NCBI GenBank assembly: GCA_019510305.1
Contig: JAEKKN010000037.1
Coordinates: 17,731-81,730 of the forward strand
Source of the DNA: Microbacterium sp.
Lineage (GTDB): Bacteria; Actinomycetota; Actinomycetes; Actinomycetales; Microbacteriaceae
Direction: 5' to 3'
Length of the DNA: 64,000 bases
This document shows positions 29,301 through 38,039 of the stretch, in pieces. Within the stretch, counting starts at the first letter, position 1. The number at the start of each line of letters is the position of its first letter. A program made the position numbers and the translations under genes. The notes under the pieces are model-generated. The model was not told the origin of the DNA and searched no databases. It was given only the letters and a program-made list of their open reading frames with translations.

Positions 29301-30506
29301 CTACTTCCTCTTCTTGCCGTCGTAGTGCGGGTTCTCCCAGATGACCGATCCGCCCTGGCCGAGGCCGACGCACATCGCGGTCAGGCCGTAGCGGACGTCG
29401 GGTCGCTCGGCGAACTGCGCCGCGAGCTGGATCATCAGACGCACGCCGGATGCCGCGAGCGGGTGGCCGAGCGCGATCGCGCCGCCCCACTGGTTGACCC
29501 GGGGGTCGTCGTCGGCGATGCCGAAGTGGTCGAGCAGAGAGATCACCTGGATGGCGAACGCCTCGTTGAGCTCGAACAGGCCGATGTCGGAGATCTGCAG
29601 ACCGGCCTTCTTCAGAGCCTTCTCCGTCGACGGGATCGGGCCGATGCCCATGATCTCCGGCTGCACGCCGGCGAACGCGAACGAGACCATGCGCATCTTC
29701 GGGGCGAGGCCGAACTCCTTCACGGCTCCGCCGCCGGCGAGCAGCGACATCGTCGCGCCGTCGGTGAGCGGCGAGGAAGTGCCGGCCGTGACACGGCCGT
29801 GCGGACGGAACGGCGTCTTGAGGGCCGCGAGGTCCTCCATGGTGGTCTGGGGGCGCCGGCCCTCGTCTTCGGAGGCCAGGCCCCACGCGCCCTCGGCGTC
29901 CTTGATGGCCACCGGCACCAGATCGGGCTGGATCTTGCCGGCGTCGTAAGCGGCCTGCACCTTGTGCTGGCTGAGCATGCCGAAGCGGTCGGAACGCTCC
30001 TTGGTGAGGTGGGGGAAGCGATCGAAGATGCGCTCGGCGGTGACGCCCATGTTCAGCGCACCGGGGTCGACCATGCGCTCCGCGACGAACCGCGGGTTCG
30101 GGTCGGCGTTGCCGCCGATCGGGTGGTGGCCCATGTGCTCGACGCCGCCGGCGAGGGCGAAGTCGTACATGCCGACGCCGATCGACGCCCCCATCGTGGT
30201 GACACTCGTCATCGCACCGGCGCACATGCGCTCGACGGCGAGACCAGGCACGGTCTGCGGGAGACCCGCGAGGATCGCCACCGAGCGTCCGAGGGTGAGG
30301 CCCTGATCTCCGGTCTGCGAGGTCGCGGCGATCGCGACGTCGTCGATCCGATCGGCCGGGACGGCCGAGTTGCGTTCCATCAGGCCGATGGTCGCCTTAA
30401 CGGCGAGGTCATCTGCGCGGGTGTTCCAGTACATGCCTTTTTCGCCGGCGCGCCCGAAGGGGGTGCGCACTCCATCGACGAAGAAGACGTCCGAGATCTC
30501 GGCCAC
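29301..30506 (-). CDS. fadA: acetyl-CoA C-acyltransferase (3-ketoacyl-CoA thiolase)
   Basis: 401 aa. Nucleophile Cys in VERMCAGAMTS, NEAFA, GGAIALGHPLAASG with the active His, and a second catalytic Cys in AMCVGLGQG. It cleaves 3-ketoacyl-CoA to acetyl-CoA and a shortened acyl-CoA, completing the cycle with the fadB product downstream. The GTG start at 30506 is set by a GGAGG at a normal distance and by the -10 box at 30535-30540; the frame is open to 30608 without conservation. Confidence 0.95.
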   Translation of the reverse strand: MAEISDVFFVDGVRTPFGRAGEKGMYWNTRADDLAVKATIGLMERNSAVPADRIDDVAIAATSQTGDQGLTLGRSVAILAGLPQTVPGLAVERMCAGAMTSVTTMGASIGVGMYDFALAGGVEHMGHHPIGGNADPNPRFVAERMVDPGALNMGVTAERIFDRFPHLTKERSDRFGMLSQHKVQAAYDAGKIQPDLVPVAIKDAEGAWGLASEDEGRRPQTTMEDLAALKTPFRPHGRVTAGTSSPLTDGATMSLLAGGGAVKEFGLAPKMRMVSFAFAGVQPEIMGIGPIPSTEKALKKAGLQISDIGLFELNEAFAIQVISLLDHFGIADDDPRVNQWGGAIALGHPLAASGVRLMIQLAAQFAERPDVRYGLTAMCVGLGQGGSVIWENPHYDGKKRK

Positions 30507-30534
30507 TCTGCCTCCAAGTTTGTGCGGTGCCCTC

Positions 30535-30540
30535 AGTCTA
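30535..30540 (-). promoter_or_regulatory. -10 element TAGACT of the thiolase-fadB operon
   Basis: On the minus strand TAGACT is followed about 28 nt later by the GTG of the thiolase, leaving a short leader that carries GGAGG. This is a conventional leadered promoter, unlike several leaderless ones in the window. Confidence 0.5.
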
Positions 30541-30579
30541 GGAAGGGCGCGGAGGCGGGAAGAATCGGTTGGATCGAAC

Positions 30580-31773
30580 CTACGAAGCGGGTGGTGCGGG
30601 CTCGTCAACCGATTGCGTCGCCTCTACAAAGGCGTCGGCGATCTTCTGTGCAGTCTGTGCAATCTGCCAGGGGCGCGCGCCCAGTGCAGCGAGAGCTGCG
30701 CCGAGCTCGTCGGCAGTCGTGCCGGGCAGATCCCAGGCGATGCGCCGCAAGAACTCGGGGGTCAGCAGGTTCTCAGTCGGCATCCCCAGTTCCTCGGCTG
30801 TCGCCTCGACGACGGGACGGGCCGCCTTCAGCCGAGCATCCGCCTCCGGATTGCGGTCCGACCACGCGCGCGGCGGGGGGAGCGTGTCGCTCGGCACGCG
30901 CTCGCGGGGAAGCTCCTCCGTTGCGCGTCCGTCGACGATCGCCTGCCACCAGCGGTCGATCTGCGTACGACTGGCTCGTCCCTGGAACTCCTTGATCCCG
31001 GCGAGGGCCGACTTGCTCTGCGGGTTGCCGAGAACGGCAGCGACGAGCGAACGATCGGGCACCAGGCGGCCGGGGGAGACGTCCTGCTCTTGCGCGAAGG
31101 CCTCGCGGGCGCGCCACAGTTCGCGCGCGACGGCCAGGTTTCGCGAACCGCGAACCTGGTGAAGTCCGCTGAGACGCCGCCAGGGGTCCTCGCGAGGAGG
31201 CTTCGGCGGGCGGCTCAGCGTCGCGGCGAACTCCTCGGCGGCGAACCCGGTCTTGCCCTGCTCCTCGAGCTCCGAGGTGAGGACTTCCTGCACGTCGATC
31301 AGGTGCAGGACGTCGAGCGCCGCGTACTCGAGCCAGGCTGCAGGCAGCGGCCTGGTGGACCAGTCCGCTGCGGAGTGCTCCTTCTTCAGCACGATGCCCA
31401 GCGTGTCCTCGACCACGGCGCCGAGTCCCACGCGCTCGTGTCCGAGCAGGCGGGAGGCGAGTTCGGTGTCGAAGATGGTCGCGGGCTCCAGGCCGAGCTC
31501 ACGCAGGGAGGGAAGATCCTGGCTCGCGGCATGGAACACCCACTCGGCATCGCCGATCGCCGTCTGCAGAGGAGCGAAATCCCCGATCGGGGGCGGATCG
31601 AAGAGGAAGACGCCGGCGCCCCGGCGGAAGACCTGCACGAGGTAGGCGCGCTGCGAGTAGCGGAACCCGGATGCTCGTTCGACGTCGACCGCGACGGGTC
31701 CCGTCCCGTCTGCGAGTGCGGCGCAGGCCGCGAGGAACTCCTCGGCATCCGAGATCACGGAGTATTCAGTCAC
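30580..31773 (-). CDS. rnd: ribonuclease D-like 3'-5' exonuclease with HRDC domain
   Basis: 397 aa. DEDD exonuclease motifs: VAVDVERASGFRYSQ (Exo I, Asp-x-Glu), FHAASQDLPSL (Exo II) and LEYAALDVLHLIDV (Exo III, Tyr and Asp). An HRDC-type domain follows at about 215-290. Trims the 3' ends of tRNA and other RNAs. The GTG start overlaps the end of the DUF3000 gene by 8 bp. The pair DUF3000-rnd is conserved in actinobacteria, including mycobacteria. Confidence 0.92.
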   Translation of the reverse strand: MTEYSVISDAEEFLAACAALADGTGPVAVDVERASGFRYSQRAYLVQVFRRGAGVFLFDPPPIGDFAPLQTAIGDAEWVFHAASQDLPSLRELGLEPATIFDTELASRLLGHERVGLGAVVEDTLGIVLKKEHSAADWSTRPLPAAWLEYAALDVLHLIDVQEVLTSELEEQGKTGFAAEEFAATLSRPPKPPREDPWRRLSGLHQVRGSRNLAVARELWRAREAFAQEQDVSPGRLVPDRSLVAAVLGNPQSKSALAGIKEFQGRASRTQIDRWWQAIVDGRATEELPRERVPSDTLPPPRAWSDRNPEADARLKAARPVVEATAEELGMPTENLLTPEFLRRIAWDLPGTTADELGAALAALGARPWQIAQTAQKIADAFVEATQSVDEPAPPAS

Positions 31774-32347
31774 GTGCAGCCTTTCGCGCGCCGATCACGG
31801 CGATGCCCTCGGAACCGGGCGGAAGACCCGCCAGCATTCCGACCAGTTCGGCCCACGCTTCGACGTGCGGTCGGAAGGGGCCCTCTGGTGTCCAGGACGC
31901 CCGCAATTCTATCTGGGCGCCGTCGCCTTCCACGGCGAGGCCGCCGAATCCCTTCGAGAGGGTCTTGGTCGAGGTGCCTGACGCCGAGTGGTAGACGGCG
32001 CCCCGGGAGTCGAGCGCGTCGACGAGCCACGACCATGCGACATCGGCGAGAAGCGGGTCGGTGCCGATCTCGGTCTCGAGCGGCGCCTGCGCGAACAGCA
32101 CGATCCGCCAGGGGCCGTCCCAGGCCGCCGGGCCGTCGGGATCGTGCAGCAGCACGAACCGTCCCGTGCCGTACACGGACTCGCCGTCGTCGTCCGGACG
32201 AACGTCCGCCGCAAGGGCGATCGCGAACGGCGCCAGCCCCTGGGGGGTCGGGATCTCGCGGACGGTGATGTCGGCGCGGAAGGCGGTATCGCGAAGCTCC
32301 GCTACGGCGGCGTCGAATTCGCTCCCGGCATCGGGGTGTCCTGTCAC
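31766..32347 (-). CDS. DUF3000 family protein
   Basis: 193 aa, soluble. Conserved blocks: IREIPTPQGLAPFAIALAADV-like sequence at 29-50, GRFVLLHDPDGPAAWDGPWRIV at about 62-83 and ASWTPEGPFRPHVEAWAELVG near the C-terminus match DUF3000. No catalytic motif is visible. Co-transcribed with rnd by overlap, so a role in RNA processing is possible but unproven. GTG start. Confidence 0.88.
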   Translation of the reverse strand: MTGHPDAGSEFDAAVAELRDTAFRADITVREIPTPQGLAPFAIALAADVRPDDDGESVYGTGRFVLLHDPDGPAAWDGPWRIVLFAQAPLETEIGTDPLLADVAWSWLVDALDSRGAVYHSASGTSTKTLSKGFGGLAVEGDGAQIELRASWTPEGPFRPHVEAWAELVGMLAGLPPGSEGIAVIGARKAARD

Positions 32348-32372
32348 GGCAACAGGCTAGAGTCAGGAAGCG

Positions 32373-33530
32373 ATGAAGAGTCTCAGGCACGCCGTTGCGC
32401 TCCTTGTCCCCGCGCTGCTGGCCTTCGGGGCGGCCGTCGCCGCTCTGCTCGTGTTCGGCACGGCTCGCAGGGTGGTGAGCGTTGGCAAGCGCGTGCCCGA
32501 TGTGGTGATCCGCTCGGTCGACACCGGCGCTCAGACGATCGAGTTGCAGCGCACCCTCGACACGGAGCTTCCCGGACGCTACGGGCTGTTCACAACGGGG
32601 ACCTACGGCTACGTGAAGCTGGGCGCGGTGCTGAGCGCCGACGCGACGACAGTGCGGCGCAAGCTCCTCACGCAGATAGAGCCCGGCGCAGAGGTCGACC
32701 GCGGGGCGTTGTTCAGCGGCTGGTACTACTCGACTCCGAGTGAGCTGCATGTGCCGTGGGAGAACGTGCTGATCGGCTCGCCGGCCGGGCCGTGCCCCGC
32801 GTGGTACTTTCCCGGCGCTTCCACGACGTGGGTGATCCAGGTGCACGGACGGGGCACGATGCGCGCCGAGTGCTTGAGAGCCGTTCCCGTGCTCCACGCC
32901 GCCGGGCTTCCCAATCTCGTGGTGTCGTACCGCAACGACGGCGAGGCTCCGCGCAGCAGAGCGGGCGCCTACGCCCTGGGGTCGGCCGAGTGGCGCGACA
33001 TCGATGCCGCGATCTCCTACGCGCTGCGTCACGGGGCGGAGAACATCATCCTGATGGGATGGTCGATGGGCGGTGCGATCTCGCTGCAGACCGCGGTCAG
33101 CTCCGCGAACCGCGACCGGATCGTCGGCCTCATCCTGGAGTCGCCGGTCGTCGACTGGCGCACGGTCCTGCGTTTCCAGGCGCGGGAGTCCGGTCTGCGC
33201 GCGCCGCTGCCTGCTCTCGCCATGGGGGCGCTCGAAGTCCCGCTGATGGCGAGGCTGAGCGGCGCGGACGACGCGATCTCCTTCGATCGGCTCGACATGG
33301 TGGCACGCGCGGAGGAGCTCTCCGCGCCGATGCTCATCCTGCACAGCGACGACGACGGCTTCGTGCCGTCCGACGCCTCACACGCCCTCCAGCAGGCGCG
33401 CCCCGACCTCGTCACGATGCCGCACTTCACCGTCGCGCGGCACACCAAGATCTGGAACTACGACCAGAACGGGTGGACCGCCGCGATCGACGGCTGGCTC
33501 GCCGAGCAGGGATTCAGCGCTTCTGCGTGA
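32373..33530 (+). CDS. membrane-anchored alpha/beta hydrolase
   Basis: 385 aa. One N-terminal membrane segment (about 6-31) is followed by a region of unknown fold and a hydrolase domain from about 140. VIQVHGRG carries the oxyanion region, LMGWSMGGAISL the nucleophile Ser, and LILHSDDDGFVP and ARHTKIWNYD the Asp and His candidates. It looks like an exported or periplasm-facing esterase of the YqkD/BEM46 type; the substrate is unknown. It overlaps the convergent sufE by 17 bp. Confidence 0.82.
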   Translation: MKSLRHAVALLVPALLAFGAAVAALLVFGTARRVVSVGKRVPDVVIRSVDTGAQTIELQRTLDTELPGRYGLFTTGTYGYVKLGAVLSADATTVRRKLLTQIEPGAEVDRGALFSGWYYSTPSELHVPWENVLIGSPAGPCPAWYFPGASTTWVIQVHGRGTMRAECLRAVPVLHAAGLPNLVVSYRNDGEAPRSRAGAYALGSAEWRDIDAAISYALRHGAENIILMGWSMGGAISLQTAVSSANRDRIVGLILESPVVDWRTVLRFQARESGLRAPLPALAMGALEVPLMARLSGADDAISFDRLDMVARAEELSAPMLILHSDDDGFVPSDASHALQQARPDLVTMPHFTVARHTKIWNYDQNGWTAAIDGWLAEQGFSASA

Positions 33531-33945
33531 CCTGGTTCTTGGCGCGCATCAGCATCCCGGTCATCCCGCCGATGCGCAGGGGAGATACGGCCTTGGTCAA
33601 ACCGATCGTCTGCGGGTAGTCGGAGGGGATCGCGAGGACCTCGTCGGGTGTGAGGCCCGTGATGCCCTGCACGAGGATGCTGGCGAAGCCGCGCGTCGTG
33701 GGCGCCTCAGCCGGCGCCGTCGCGTGCATCGTGACGATGCCGTTCTCGATCTCCAGGTGGATGTAGACCGGCGACTGGCATTCGGCCACGCGCTCGTACA
33801 TCTCCGGGTGCGCCGCGACCTCGTCGGAGACAGGAGGCAGCTCGTCGGCGAACTCCAGCAGGAGCAGCAGACGATCGGCCTCCGGGGTCTCCAGGAAGGT
33901 GTCGCGGATCTCGGCGAGAGAATCGGGAACGTGCGAGGTGCTCAT
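33514..33945 (-). CDS. sufE: SufE-type sulfur acceptor protein
   Basis: 143 aa. The active Cys is in ERVAECQSPVYIHLE (Cys56 from ATG 33945), matching the SufE sulfur-acceptor Cys. RGFASILVQGITGLTPDEVLAI is the family's second signature. SufE takes persulfide sulfur from a desulfurase or, in actinobacteria where it is paired with SseA, possibly from the rhodanese. It lies 19 bp after sseA in the same operon, which supports that partnership. Confidence 0.9.
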   Translation of the reverse strand: MSTSHVPDSLAEIRDTFLETPEADRLLLLLEFADELPPVSDEVAAHPEMYERVAECQSPVYIHLEIENGIVTMHATAPAEAPTTRGFASILVQGITGLTPDEVLAIPSDYPQTIGLTKAVSPLRIGGMTGMLMRAKNQVTQKR

Positions 33946-33964
33946 CCCTGTCATTCTCACACGG

Positions 33965-34858
33965 TCAGAGCGAACCGGGCTCCGTGCCCGTGACGATCGG
34001 CACCCGCACGGCGCTGCCCCATTCGGTCCACGAACCGTCGTAGTTGCGGACGTTCTGGAAGCCCAGCAGGTGCTTCAGCACGAACCACGTGTGGCTCGAA
34101 CGTTCGCCGATGCGGCAGTACGCGACGACCTGATCGCCGTCTGCGAGGCCGGCGCCTTCGCGGTAGATCGCCTCGAGTTCGGTACGCGGCTTGAATCCGC
34201 CGTCCTCTGCGACGGCCTTGCCCCACGGCACCGACTGCGCCGTCGGAATGTGGCCGGCGCGCAGCGCGCCCTCTTCGGGGTATGCGGGGGCCGTCGTGCG
34301 CTCACCGCTGTACTCCTCGGGAGAACGGACGTCGATGAGCGGATTGCCCAGGTGTGCGAGCACGTCGTCCTTATACGCGCGGATGACGGAATCGTCGCGT
34401 TCGACGACGGGATACTCCGTCGGGGGGCGATTCGTGGTCTCTCGGGTGATCTCGCGGCCCTCCGCGATCCAGCGATCGCGACCGCCATCGAGCAGACGCA
34501 CGTCCTCGTGGCCGAACAGCGAGAACACCCACAGCGCGTACGCCGCCCACCAGTTGTTCTTGTCGCCGTAGATCACGACGGTGTCGTCGCGTGAGATGCC
34601 CTTCCTGCCGAGGAGCGCAGCGAACCCCTCGCCATCGACGTAATCCCGCACGACGGGGTCGTTGAGCTCGGTGTGCCAGTCGACCTTCACGGCGCCGGGG
34701 ATGTGGCCGGTCTCGTAGAGAAGCACGTCTTCATCGGACTCCACCACGACGAGGCCAGGCGCGTCGAGGTGGGCGGCGAGCCAGTCGGTGGTGACGAGCC
34801 GACCGGGTTCGGCGTACTCGGCGAACTTGGCGGAAGACGAATCGAACTCGATGGCCAC
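33965..34858 (-). CDS. sseA: thiosulfate/3-mercaptopyruvate sulfurtransferase (two rhodanese domains)
   Basis: 297 aa from GTG 34858. An inactive N-terminal rhodanese domain (about 20-140, [17 protein letters not shown]) precedes the catalytic domain with [15 protein letters not shown], active Cys248. It transfers sulfur from thiosulfate or mercaptopyruvate to a thiol acceptor, perhaps SufE from the next gene. The start is supported by GAGGAGA just upstream. It diverges from zapE. Confidence 0.93.
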   Translation of the reverse strand: MAIEFDSSSAKFAEYAEPGRLVTTDWLAAHLDAPGLVVVESDEDVLLYETGHIPGAVKVDWHTELNDPVVRDYVDGEGFAALLGRKGISRDDTVVIYGDKNNWWAAYALWVFSLFGHEDVRLLDGGRDRWIAEGREITRETTNRPPTEYPVVERDDSVIRAYKDDVLAHLGNPLIDVRSPEEYSGERTTAPAYPEEGALRAGHIPTAQSVPWGKAVAEDGGFKPRTELEAIYREGAGLADGDQVVAYCRIGERSSHTWFVLKHLLGFQNVRNYDGSWTEWGSAVRVPIVTGTEPGSL

Positions 34859-34991
34859 AGGGATCTCCTCAGACGGTGAGCGCGCGTGATGACGCAGGCG
34901 ATGACGGCGTAGTGTTGAGCCGTCCCTTCGACGATAGATCCCCGCTGCACCCCCGGCACCGGATTCGTAAGACTTCGACACAGGAAATCCG

Positions 34992-36032
34992 ATGACTGAC
35001 ACCGCGAGCAGCCCCCGCGTCGTGCACCTGACCGAGCGCCAGCCGACCGTCACGGGTCCCGAGATGCTGGCGAGCCTCGTGCCTCCGCCCCAGTTCGACG
35101 GCGCCACCTTCGACAGCTACCGCGCGGACGCCGCTCACCCCTCGCAGGAGGAGGCGAAGGAGACCCTGATCCGCTTCGCCGGTCGCGGTGCGCCGGTCAA
35201 GCGCGGGGGGCTCTTCAGCAGGGCGAAGAAGGAGCCCGACGTCAAGCCCGGGGTGTACCTCGACGGAGGGTTCGGCGTCGGCAAGACGCATCTGCTCGCG
35301 TCGATCTATCACGCCATGCCTGCCCGGAGGAAGTACTTCGGCTCGTTCATCGAGTACACCGCGCTCGTGGGCGCGCTCGGGTACAAGAACACGGTCGATC
35401 TGCTCAAGGGGGCGGACCTGCTCTGCATCGACGAGTTCGAGCTCGACGATCCTGGCGACACGATGGTGATGACCCGTCTGCTCGGCGAGCTCGTGCCCAC
35501 CGGCACCAAGCTCGCTGCGACGTCGAATACGCCCCCGAACGCGCTCGGCGAGGGGCGTTTCGCCGCCCAGGACTTCCTCCGCGAGATCCACGCCATGTCC
35601 GACAGCTTCCAGACGCTGCGCATCGACGGCGTCGACTTCCGTCAGCGGGCGCTCGACGGACACGCGGTGGTGTCGTCCGCGGAGGAGTACGCGCGCACGA
35701 TCGACGCGGTCGCGGCTCAGGGCACGGCATCCGACGATTCCTTCTCCGCGGTGATCGCGCATCTCGCCCGCGTGCACCCCTCGCGCTACCTCCGAGTCAT
35801 CTCGGGCATCGAACTGGTCGGGCTGCGCGATGTGAGCGTGCTGACCGACCAATCGGAGGCGCTGCGCTTCGTCGCCTTCGTCGACCGCGTGTACGACGCG
35901 CAGATCCCGATCGTCGCCACCGGAGTCAGCCTCGATCAGGTCTTCGCCGAGGAGATGCTCGGGGGCGGATACCGCAAGAAATACCTGCGCGCGATCTCGC
36001 GTCTGAACGCGCTCACGCACGCAGAACGCTGA
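34992..36032 (+). CDS. zapE: cell division protein ZapE (AFG1-like ATPase)
   Basis: 346 aa P-loop ATPase. Walker A is [11 protein letters not shown] and Walker [35 protein letters not shown] and a sensor/arginine region follow. In E. coli ZapE associates with the divisome and FtsZ at late division; the AFG1 family in mitochondria is linked to complex turnover. The gene has its own promoter region and a short AGGAAA ribosome-binding site before ATG 34992. Confidence 0.92.
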   Translation: MTDTASSPRVVHLTERQPTVTGPEMLASLVPPPQFDGATFDSYRADAAHPSQEEAKETLIRFAGRGAPVKRGGLFSRAKKEPDVKPGVYLDGGFGVGKTHLLASIYHAMPARRKYFGSFIEYTALVGALGYKNTVDLLKGADLLCIDEFELDDPGDTMVMTRLLGELVPTGTKLAATSNTPPNALGEGRFAAQDFLREIHAMSDSFQTLRIDGVDFRQRALDGHAVVSSAEEYARTIDAVAAQGTASDDSFSAVIAHLARVHPSRYLRVISGIELVGLRDVSVLTDQSEALRFVAFVDRVYDAQIPIVATGVSLDQVFAEEMLGGGYRKKYLRAISRLNALTHAER

Positions 36033-36045
36033 ATGTGCGGCCCGT

Positions 36046-36092
36046 GTAACGCGATGTTCACATGGCAGGGCCCGCTGTAACCTCGACGCAAC
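36046..36092 (+). promoter_or_regulatory. two GlnR-like boxes upstream of amtB
   Basis: gtaac-n6-ttcac (36046-36061) and gtaac-n6-gcaac (36077-36092) lie 31 bp apart, about three helical turns, 72-118 bp before the ammonium transporter. Each resembles the actinobacterial GlnR half-site pair GTnAC-n6-GAAAC. GlnR would activate amtB under nitrogen limitation. Confidence 0.5.
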
Positions 36093-36163
36093 AAACTTCA
36101 CGCTTTCCGGAAATCGGGCATCGCCACACTGAAGCTCACAGTTCCCGAATGTGAGGTTTACAC

Positions 36164-37399
36164 ATGGATGCACCCGGCAACATCTCCTGGGCGATCACAG
36201 CCACAGCCCTTGTGCTGCTGATGACCCCGGGCGTCGCCTTCTTCTACGGAGGGCTCGTCAAGGCCAAGAGCGTCATCAGCATGATGATGATGAGCTTCGG
36301 CTCGATCGGCCTTGTCGCGGTCCTCTGGATCCTCTTCGGCTTCTCGATGAGCGCGGTGGAGAGCCCCACCCAGTTCGCCGGCAATCCGTTCGCCGACTTC
36401 GGCCTGTCGAGTCTCGCGGCTGGTGACGGTTCGAACGTCGCGCTGCTCGGAGTGGCGTACGGTGCGACCTTCGCGATCATCACCGTCGCCCTGATCTCCG
36501 GCGCGATCGCCGATCGTGCGAAGTTCGGATCCTGGCTGATCTTCGCCGGCGTGTTCGCCACGGTCGGCTACTTCCCGGTCGCTGCCTGGGTCTGGGGAGG
36601 CGGCTGGATCATGAACCTCGGTCCGGCGCTGTTCGGTGAGGACGCCGGCATCAGCGTCATCGACTATGCCGGTGGCACCGCCGTGCACATCAACGCCGGC
36701 GCTGCGGCGCTCGCTCTCGCGATCGTCCTCGGCAAGCGCATCGGTTTCCAGAAGGGCATCCTGAAGCCGCACAACGTGCCGCTCACGCTTCTCGGCGCGG
36801 CCCTGCTGTGGTTCGGCTGGTTCGGCTTCAACGCCGGCGCCGAGTGGCTCGCGGAGGACATGGGCGGCGTCGGACTGATCGGCCTGAACACGCTGGGCGC
36901 CACCGCCGCGGCCATCCTCGGCTGGATCCTCGTCGAGCGCATCAAGGACGGCAAGGCCACCTCGGTCGGCGCGGCTTCTGGTGCGGTCGCGGGTCTCGTC
37001 GCGATCACCCCGGCGTGCGCCAACCTGACGCCCGGTTGGTCCCTGCTGCTCGGTGCACTCGCCGGCATCATCTGCGCTCTCGCGGTCGAGCTGAAGTTCC
37101 GCCTCGGGTTCGACGACTCGCTGGACGTCGTCGGCATCCACCTCGTCGGTGGCCTCTTCGGAACGCTGTACCTGGGCCTGTTCGCGACCGGCACCGGCCT
37201 GTTCGTCGGCGGTGACTTCCGTCAGTTGGCCGTGCAGGCGATCGCCGCGATCGGCGTCCTGGTCTACTCCTTCGTCGTAGCCTTCGTCATCGGCTTCGCG
37301 ATCGAGAAGACGATCGGGTTCCGCATCACGAACGAAGACGAGATCGCCGGCGTCGACCAGGTCGTGCACGGCGAAGAGGGATACGCCCTCGTCGAGTGA
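36164..37399 (+). CDS. amtB: ammonium transporter
   Basis: 411 aa with 11 expected membrane helices. Conserved pieces: GVAFFYGGLVKAKSVISMMMMSFGSI, DYAGGTAVHINAGAAALALAI (first pore His), GAALLWFGWFGFNAG, and VVGIHLVGGLFGTLYLG (second pore His). It conducts ammonium across the membrane. No glnK follows, although amtB-glnK pairing is common; the next gene is a PemK-type protein after a terminator. Probably under GlnR control (boxes at 36046-36092). Confidence 0.96.
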   Translation: MDAPGNISWAITATALVLLMTPGVAFFYGGLVKAKSVISMMMMSFGSIGLVAVLWILFGFSMSAVESPTQFAGNPFADFGLSSLAAGDGSNVALLGVAYGATFAIITVALISGAIADRAKFGSWLIFAGVFATVGYFPVAAWVWGGGWIMNLGPALFGEDAGISVIDYAGGTAVHINAGAAALALAIVLGKRIGFQKGILKPHNVPLTLLGAALLWFGWFGFNAGAEWLAEDMGGVGLIGLNTLGATAAAILGWILVERIKDGKATSVGAASGAVAGLVAITPACANLTPGWSLLLGALAGIICALAVELKFRLGFDDSLDVVGIHLVGGLFGTLYLGLFATGTGLFVGGDFRQLAVQAIAAIGVLVYSFVVAFVIGFAIEKTIGFRITNEDEIAGVDQVVHGEEGYALVE

Positions 37400-37409
37400 C
37401 CTGACCGCA

Positions 37410-37444
37410 AGCGCCCCGGACACCGCGAGGGTCCGGGGCGCTTC
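37410..37444 (+). terminator. rho-independent terminator of amtB
   Basis: agcgccccggac and gtccggggcgct form a perfect 12-bp stem around a 9-nt loop, 10 bp after the amtB stop, followed by TCTG. Confidence 0.8.
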
Positions 37445-37457
37445 TGCGTGCGGCGGC

Positions 37458-37463
37458 TAGGGT
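37458..37463 (+). promoter_or_regulatory. -10 element TAGGGT of the PemK-type gene, leaderless start
   Basis: TAGGGT is followed by exactly 6 nt and GTG 37470. It shows that the PemK-type gene has its own promoter separate from amtB. Confidence 0.5.
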
Positions 37464-37469
37464 GAGCGA

Positions 37470-38039
37470 GTGGCTAAATCGAACGGCATCGTGTCGGCAC
37501 TCCTCGACATCCTGCTCGCCGTCGTCCGACCAGGGCGTACGCAGGAATCGAATCCCCATCCGCCGCGGGCGCATCTGCGGAAGGAGACGACGACGGATGC
37601 CGTCGTCGATCCCGGCCGCGCCGCGGGAACCGCGACCATGAGCATCGATCCCGACGGCATCCGCGATCTCCGGCTCGCCTACGCGCCCGATCGCGATGGC
37701 GCGCCCGATGCCGGCGAGGTCATCTGGACCTGGGTGCCCTACGAGGAGAACGACGGCCGAGGCAAGGATCGCCCGGTTCTGGTGATCGGGCGTCAGTCCG
37801 CAGAACGTGTCTACGCGGTGCGGATGACCAGCAGGGCGCACGACGGCGACAGAGACTTCCTCTCGATCGGCAGTGGCGCCTGGGACTCGCAGGGACGCGA
37901 ATCGTGGGTCGACATCGAACAGCTCTACAGCGTGCACGAGCAAGGACTGCGCCGTGAGGCAGCCGTTCTCGATCGGCCGCGCTACGGCCGCGTCGCCCAG
38001 GCGCTCAGCCGACGATACGGCTGGTCAGCCGCGGGCTGA
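37470..38039 (+). CDS. PemK/MazF-like protein without an adjacent antitoxin
   Basis: 189 aa. A 60-residue low-conservation N-terminus precedes a PemK-like fold from about 80: GEVIWTWVPYEENDGRGKDRPVLVIGRQ and AVRMTSRAHDGDRDFLSIG. Members with this long N-terminus occur singly in actinobacteria. MazF/PemK toxins cleave mRNA, but the usual small antitoxin gene is not present on either side, so a toxin role is uncertain. The 3' end overlaps the convergent DUF1611 gene by 35 bp. Confidence 0.75.
   Translation: MAKSNGIVSALLDILLAVVRPGRTQESNPHPPRAHLRKETTTDAVVDPGRAAGTATMSIDPDGIRDLRLAYAPDRDGAPDAGEVIWTWVPYEENDGRGKDRPVLVIGRQSAERVYAVRMTSRAHDGDRDFLSIGSGAWDSQGRESWVDIEQLYSVHEQGLRREAAVLDRPRYGRVAQALSRRYGWSAAG

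Noticed and set aside
29296-30225. N-terminal extension of the fadB frame through the thiolase gene.
   Set aside because: The frame is open, but the thiolase is fully coded in another frame there and FadB conservation begins at 29295.
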